A program made the translations under genes and the position numbers. DNA of 64,000 nucleotides. Source: Larix kaempferi. Taxonomy: Eukaryota > Streptophyta > Pinopsida > Pinales > Pinaceae. Under the pieces are notes generated by a model. It saw only the letters and a program-made list of their open reading frames with translations, was not told the origin of the DNA and did not search any database. Below are positions 58,356 through 64,000 of this stretch, piece after piece. Numbering within the stretch: the first letter of the stretch is position 1; each line of letters starts with the position of its first letter. The stretch lies in assembly GCA_027924585.1 (NCBI GenBank), contig BSBM01000865.1:9002501-9066500 (forward strand), given 5' to 3'.

Positions 58356-59663
58356 TTGGTTACTTTTCCTATTATCAGTGGTTATTTGAGTTGGAAAGTG
58401 GGCAATGGTTATAGTGTCCACATAGGAGTGAACCCAATGGTGGGTATAGAGAATTTTATTTTGTCACCTGCCCTGGTGGAACAACTAAATGAAAAAGGTA
58501 TCATGTACCTTTCACAGGTTGGTCAGGTTATGGATCACTGTGGTAGATTAAGTTGGCCTTCGACGAACGAACTGGGACTGTTGGATGAGGGTGCGAGTGA
58601 ATGGAATAACTATACATGACAACTCACATTATCGGGCATCTACCCTACTGAGGAGTAGGCCGTTCTGGTTTGGGATTACCTGAAGGAAACTGGAAACCTT
58701 ACTGTCAAGTCGGTATACGTTTACTTGGTGGCAGTGGATACTGTGGAGATGGAAGATCTCACTGAAGCTAAAATTATTTGTGTGGCTATGCTTACATAAT
58801 GAAATATTGATTTGGCCAAATTTATAGAAAAGAGGTCTCTCTGGACCTAACATATGTGCTTTGTGCATGAAGGAAGGGGAGGATATTTCACACCTATTTA
58901 TACACTGTTCATTTTTAAGAAGCATTTGGAGAAAGATGTTATCCTTATCGGGTGTGTCTAGGGTTTGGTATGGAATGAATTTGGAGGATTGTCTCTGTAG
59001 TTGGTTACAAAAGAGGACAAAGTTTAAAATGTTACCAATGTTTTCTATATGGATCATTTGGAATTGTAGAAATAAATTGATATTCAAGGATATCAAACCA
59101 TCAGTCTTTGGTACCTCTAGGCAAATCTTAACATTACTGCACGAGTATCCCTCCCAAGAATTATCCAGATCGAGGGGGATCAAAAGGGAACCTATACTTG
59201 ACTTTGGCTCTCCATTTGGTTTCTTTGATGGGGTTGTGACCAATGAATTTTGTGGATCCAACATGGTATTGGTGATCAAAGAGGATCATAGAATCCTATT
59301 GAAGATGGGGGTAGGACGTGGCACTAACATGAAAGCTCAGCTTCTTGTCCTTTGGGGATTGCCATGGTTTTCCATCAAAAGAGACATTTTAGGATCAACA
59401 TATTTGGCGATTCCAAGGTTATTATTGACTGGGATGCAGGAAAATATGACATACATGTTGTACATCTACAACCTTGGTTGGTGCATACAAGGAACCTTAT
59501 TCTATCTTTTGGGATGATCACTCTTCAACACGTATACAAGGCCTTTAATTCAGAAGCAGATCGACTCTCAAAGGAAGCCATTGGTCCTGCAGATGGTTAT
59601 ATCTCTTTTGAGAAATGGGTGGACGGGGCTATAGTGGACTCTGGTCACTCTAGTTACCTATAG
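58356..59663 (+). pseudogene. LINE ORF2: zinc-binding segment and RNase H
   Basis: A WKVGNGYSVHIG segment is followed by the zf-RVT type motif CALCMKEGEDISHLFIHCSF (about 58858-58917). An RNase H-like domain comes next: GFFDGVVTNEFCG (about 59218), a GTNMKAQL block, then after a frameshift FGDSKVIIDW (about 59402) and FNSEADRLSKEA (about 59546). Plant L1 elements often carry such a C-terminal RNase H. The open frame is interrupted but readable. Confidence 0.8.
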
Positions 59664-60108
59664 GATTTCATATTTTTTTTGTTGTTTTTTGGAGTGTTGG
59701 TATTCAGTACTTTGGTATTTTATGGTTATGTTTTGAAATGTGATGTTGTTGGAGGGGTTTTGGCCTATTTATCACTTATGTGTCTATAGGGACTTATAGA
59801 AATAGACTCATGGAAGGCATTCAGCCTATTTTGATCATGTATATATTTATGTAACTTTGATTCAGAATGGAATAACAAGTTACTATTTTTTTCGATCTGA
59901 TTAAAAAAAAAAAAATCCCATTCATATTATTAAATTTTTGTTACAAAATAATATATATATGTGTGTGTAAATGAGGAATGTGTGGATTTAATGGTGAAAA
60001 AACAAGTATTTGGGTAGGATATATATATTTGTTTAAACTTTACCATGACTTTGAAAATTTTGATTTATTTTTTTATTAATTATAATTATTATATGGTTTT
60101 CTAAATTC

Positions 60109-60110
<2 letters not shown>

Positions 60111-60148
<38 letters not shown>
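60111..60148. repeat. (TA)n microsatellite
   Basis: About 18 TA dinucleotides in a row within AT-rich DNA. Confidence 0.95.
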
Positions 60149-60149
<1 letters not shown>

Positions 60150-60750
60150 TTTTGTAGACTTATCAAATCAATATCATAATTCTATCATCATAAAATTAAA
60201 AATTAAAAACTTTAAAATATGAAAATATGAAAAAATTTTAAGGCTTGGGGTTACACCAAAACTTACAGATATTAGTAAACATATGAAACCAAGCACATAG
60301 TCCCATGATCTCTAAGATGATACCATGTAAGGTTTTCCATTACACCAAAACCTATAGATAAAGTAACTATGCACTTTCTCCTAATAACCTAGCTTTGATA
60401 CCATGTGGAATTTTCACAATGGACCTAGCTAGTAGAAAGTTTACACTAAGCTTGAAAGAGAAAATAAGATTAACAAAAATTGATGAAAAATTATTATTAA
60501 ATGAGTATTTAATTACTAGTGATATACTCCATAATAATTATTAATTTTTTTTGTAAAAGCAATAAAAACTATGCTTTATGTCCAAACTGAAAAACAGTAA
60601 AAGTAGTAAAATAAAAATACATTAAAACAATGTAAATGACTATAACAGTGAAAAACTCCAACAAATTTAATGACCATTCAAATAAATATCATTTATCATT
60701 TTGTAAACATTTCAACTAGGTTATCAACAATAAAGATTAAAAAAAAATAG

Positions 60751-60870
60751 AAATTTAACAATTAATCCCATTTCTATTTCTATATAGCAGTAGGGTTAAA
60801 AAAAATAAAAAAATTTAACAATTAATCCCAATTCTATTTCTATATAGCAGTAGGGTTTTGGCCGAGTAGG
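60751..60870. repeat. Two-copy tandem repeat, 60 bp
   Basis: AAATTTAACAATTAATCCCA through TATATAGCAGTAGGGTT occurs at 60751 and 60811 with a single substitution in most of its length. Confidence 0.9.
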
Positions 60871-61083
60871 ATAAAGAGTAATAAAAAAGCCTTAGCTTTC
60901 TGGCTTTTTTTTATCAAATCTAAATATGCAATTTTTACAATTATCAGTATTATCATTCCTAGAGCAAGTGCTGGATTTTAAAACTACCCAAACCCTGGAA
61001 ATCGGGATAGTGGTCCCTTATACTGTCCCGGTTTTGGCCAACTTCTATCATGATAACAAAGTGCTACATTGATAATTCCAAAT

Positions 61084-61225
61084 TTCTTCACAGGCGTAAT
61101 TTCCTTTTTTGTTTTGTTTCAGCTGTGCTAGCTTCAGCTCTATTCCTTGTTTTATTCTTCACAGGCGTAATTTCCTTTTTTGTTTTGTGTCAGCTGTGCT
61201 AGCTTCAGCTCTATTCCTTGTTTTA
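61084..61225. repeat. Two-copy tandem repeat, 71 bp
   Basis: TTCTTCACAGGCGTAATTTC through TCTATTCCTTGTTTTA occurs at 61084 and 61155. The copies are almost identical (TTTCAGC versus GTCAGC), so the duplication is young. Confidence 0.95.
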
Positions 61226-61349
61226 TTCTTCAAGAACAACAATATGGTCAGTTAGTTAGTGCATCGTTTCATTGGCATGTAGTGAAACGGAATCTGAAAA
61301 AAGGCAAGTCAACAACCAACACACAAACAAAATATTAAAATAACACAGG

Positions 61350-61800
61350 TGAACAACACCTATTAACAGATTATACATTAAAATACCTTAGCCAACCATA
61401 CGAGTTAACCCATGTTTCTGCCATTACAGCGGTATTAATTTAACAGCATTTGGTGCCAGAAAGCGAATGAAGTAATTAGAGTTGCCAGGCTGTGTTGAAA
61501 AGAACGGCTCGTCTCAGTACACCGGAGCTAGTAAAGATAGATATAAAGATGCGGACGGCGGACGGGGGGATCCTATGTGAAGCTCAGACACAAATCTAGA
61601 TCATTCATGGTAAGTAGTTAATATCCCTGGAAAAGGTCGAAGGTCAGTAGTTAATGTCGCTAGTTGATGGTACGTTGGAAGTAGGTAATCTGTTGGCTGA
61701 CCTCCTGCTGCCCGTGAACGCAGTAGGTTTAGCTGGACAAAACTTAGGTTTCCAAAATCTAACGGTAGATAATGTAGTGACAGACTTTGTTAATCATCAG
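61350..61800. repeat. Segment resembling the SMR upstream region (copy 2)
   Basis: The counterpart of 43645-44060, sharing the ordered motifs listed there. A 60-codon open frame at 61654-61836 lies in it but has no family signature. The copy is not followed by an SMR-like coding sequence. Confidence 0.5.
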
Positions 61801-61910
61801 TATCACCATGACAAAACTAGAATTTATGGGCTATAATGTAGTGATCATATTGCTTAATGTCTCTTACAAGGCACTAGTTGAATTGCTAACGAACAAGATT
61901 AGTCATAACA

Positions 61911-62150
61911 GTGCATTTACAATTTATATATAATCCAATTCTTCGAGCTTCTTCAAGCTATGAGGATGGGTATCGATTGAGAAACCGAAATAAAACTTTC
62001 CCTCTTCACAAAGTTTATACCTTGAGAACACGAAAACGAATTCCTCTATGGTCAGAACATCCTAGAGGATGTAAAACGATTTTAGAAAATGAAAATATGG
62101 TTAACAAAATTCTTGCTAGTAAGTTTTATGTTTTACTCAAAGACTAAAAG
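61911..62150 (+). CDS. Small open frame, unknown
   Basis: A 78-codon frame, Arg/Lys-rich, ending KFYVLLKD. It lies upstream of the hAT-like gene. No domain was recognised; it may be a decayed 5' part of that element or chance. Confidence 0.2.
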
Positions 62151-62270
62151 GTTTCAGCCCCTCCATAATATTTTGTATTTGATAATTCCTAAATGAATGT
62201 CTATCATTAATTTGTATTTTTATATTTTTCTTATTTCATTGATTGAATACAAGGATAAATTATTGAGAAA

Positions 62271-64000
62271 TGTCAGCTCTTGGTCGTCCTAAGAAAGATA
62301 AAAGACGGCTTACATGGCTTGCCTCATGCATTTGGTATTCCTCAATGCTCTAATCAACCATGCCACCATGAAAATGAATTTTATGATCAACCACTTTAAG
62401 ACCATGAATCAAATAGTGGAGAACTTCTCGAAGAGGAACCAACATCAAAGAAGCCCAAGAGAGCATTCAATTCCAAATGGAAGACACTATTTCTATGGGC
62501 TTATGTAATAAGAGATATTAATGGTGTTCAAAGGATTAAATGTTCATGGTGTGTAAAATTTAAAAGAGAAACTCCATTTGCTAAAGATAGAAGTACTACT
62601 CTTCAAGTTAGTGGTCTAATTGTCCATGCAAAATCAGAGGCTCATAAAGTTGCCTTGCAACTTTTAGATGAAGAAAGAAAACGGAGTACTCTTCCAATTA
62701 CTAAACATGTAGAGCTAATGGTAGAGCAGAAAATGAGAAAATTATATCAGTAATTGAAAATATGTATTTTATTGCAATACATTATTTACCATTAGAAGTA
62801 TATAAGTCAATATGTGACTTGAATAGTTATAAAAACACTCCTCACATGCCTTTAACAGATGAATATTCAATATATACAAACACAACATCTGGAGAAGAGT
62901 TTTTACAAGCTGCCAAAGAAGTATATTGGAAAACGTTAAAAGATGAAATTTCCAATAGCCCATTTTACTCAATTTCAGTTGATGAAAGTACGGATCAGAC
63001 TATGGTGCAACATTTGATCATTTATATCACATATTTGAAAAATGAAGGAAGAGGCCAATGTGTTACAAAATTTATACAATTGCTTCAAATTAAAGATGGC
63101 ACATCAAAGTCTATGTGCAATAGAAATGGATCTATCCTTATCAATGTTAGTTGGGTTTGGATATCATGGGGTTTCAACAATAATGGGTATTCCTGAAGGT
63201 TTATCTACTAAGCTTCGTCTACATGCTCCTCATTTAATAGATATCCACTACATAGTTCATCGAGAAACATTGGCAGCAAATGATGCTTCATCTTATTTTC
63301 TGGAGTTGCAAGATATAAAAAAGTTTGCAAACAAAGTTTATTCATGGCTTGGGAAGTCTGCCAAAAGACATGGAGAATTGAAAGAGCTCATGGATTCATT
63401 TCAAATCACAAGGTTAGAAGTGTTACAAATTCATCACATGAAGTGGTTATCTAGAGGAAAATTTATGGAAAGACTTGTGAAGCTCATGCCTACTTTGTTA
63501 AGAGATTGGCAGTTAGGGGAGAAAAAATGTATGAGCTGGCCACATTATTTCAAGTGCAGTTTTGCATTCATTTGTTTGCAGATGTACTTATTGAGTTAAA
63601 TAAGCTGAATCAAAAGTTCCAAGAAGATCATGTTGATATTACATCCATTGGAACTACTTTGGATGTTACCATTAGCTTGCTTCATAAGTGATTTTTAAGA
63701 GGCACATTTGGGTTAGGAACAATGCACATGTCATCGTTTTTAAGTAAAATGCAACAACAAACTCTTGAGTTTGCAGATTGCACATGTATGGTACATGTAC
63801 ATGCATTGAGGTTTGAAATATTTCCCAAGTCACAAAGATTGGGGACACTAGATGATTACATTATGTTGGGAAACAGTTTTGTAATGAAAGTGATTGACTC
63901 TCTAAATGTGAGGTTCAAAGATTTACCTATATTCAATGCAGCTAAGTTTTTTAGTCCTCGTAATTATTATGAGGATATGGATGATAGAGACTCTCAAACA
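62271..64000 (+). pseudogene. hAT-type transposase-like gene, 3' end outside window
   Basis: A possible start MSALGRPKKDKRR at 62271. After a frameshift a TTF-type zinc-finger region is readable (about 62430-62700): SKWKTLFLWAYVIRD, CSWCVKFKRETPFAKD and LIVHAKSEAHKVAL. From 62762 the transposase core reads FYSISVDESTDQ (first catalytic Asp region) and IYITYLKNEGRGQ. After another shift near 63105: GFGYHGVSTIMG, LIDIHYIVHRETLA and HMKWLSRGKFMERL. A third shift near 63505 leads to ELATLFQVQFCI. It resembles the KIAA1586/ZNF862-like group of hAT-derived proteins. The expected Cys of HCxxHR is Tyr. Frameshifts near 62315, 62730, 63105 and 63505 show it is inactive. Confidence 0.78.

Larger units (their letters stand above)
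53060..59917 (+). mobile_element. L1-type LINE retrotransposon, decayed
   Basis: A near full-length plant L1-like element with an ORF1 of the DUF4283/zinc-knuckle type, and an ORF2 of endonuclease, reverse transcriptase, zinc-binding segment and C-terminal RNase H, ending in an A-rich tail (A13 at about 59904-59916). ORF1 and ORF2 overlap as ATGA at 55588-55591. Stops, frameshifts, a segment inserted in ORF1 and a changed RT catalytic residue make it inactive. The 5' end is approximate and no target-site duplication was identified. Confidence 0.9.

Noticed and set aside
58629-59279. Minus-strand open frame of 216 codons
   Set aside because: Antisense to the zinc-binding and RNase H part of LINE ORF2, which is recognisable on the plus strand.
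1-64000. tRNA, rRNA or other structured RNA genes
   Set aside because: No tRNA box A/B pair or rRNA-like segment was recognised by eye. The only tRNA-related sequences are the two primer binding sites. A scan with a covariance model would be decisive.

Overview
The window looks like nuclear DNA of a land plant with a large, repeat-dominated genome. A gymnosperm is my best guess (moderate confidence). This rests on old nested LTR retrotransposons, an L1-type LINE with a C-terminal RNase H, heavily decayed element genes, telo-box satellites and very low gene density. No organelle, bacterial or viral genome signature was seen. Only one ordinary host gene is recognised with confidence: a SIAMESE/SMR-type cyclin-dependent-kinase inhibitor at 44.77-45.19 kb.

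Layout. 1-2.2 kb holds C-rich simple repeats, a 160-bp tandem duplication and a small three-exon reading frame of unknown function. 3.54-6.31 kb is a satellite of eight ~350-bp units. 7.12-9.36 kb is a second, distantly related satellite that flips orientation at about 8.02 kb. 9.79-30.15 kb is a three-level nest. An outer Ty3-type LTR element on the minus strand has lost its RT, RNase H and integrase. It is split by an inner 12.5-kb Ty3 element on the plus strand, which carries a 297-bp hAT-like MITE inside its last ORF. The inner element reads LTR, PBS, ORF1, gag, protease, gag-like linker, RT, RNase H, integrase, an internal TATA box, a long extra ORF, PPT, LTR. Its reading frames are broken almost only by point nonsense mutations, and 31 of the 40 I counted are TAG.

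31.2-33.7 kb (minus) is a decayed multi-exon gene resembling a DDE-type transposase. It abuts a gag-only retroelement fragment at 33.7-35.3 kb, followed by degenerate retroelement DNA to about 38.2 kb. 38.29-40.87 kb is a 2.6-kb GAT/ATC trinucleotide array with several strand switches and a repeated non-satellite spacer. 41.0-44.7 kb is mostly AT-rich non-coding DNA upstream of the SMR gene. 46-53 kb is AT-rich, with a pair of direct repeats 2.9 kb apart. 53.1-59.9 kb is a decayed L1-type LINE with an inserted segment in ORF1 and a mutated RT catalytic motif. 61.35-61.8 kb resembles the region upstream of the SMR gene. 62.27 kb to the window end is a frameshifted hAT-type transposase-like gene cut by the window edge.

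Most of the DNA is mobile-element debris, so the genes do not form a pathway. The connections are evolutionary: the two Ty3 elements belong to one family and share two unusual extra ORFs and a gag-like linker. Comparing them shows which coding features are real and how the copies decayed. All frame and stop counts were made by eye.
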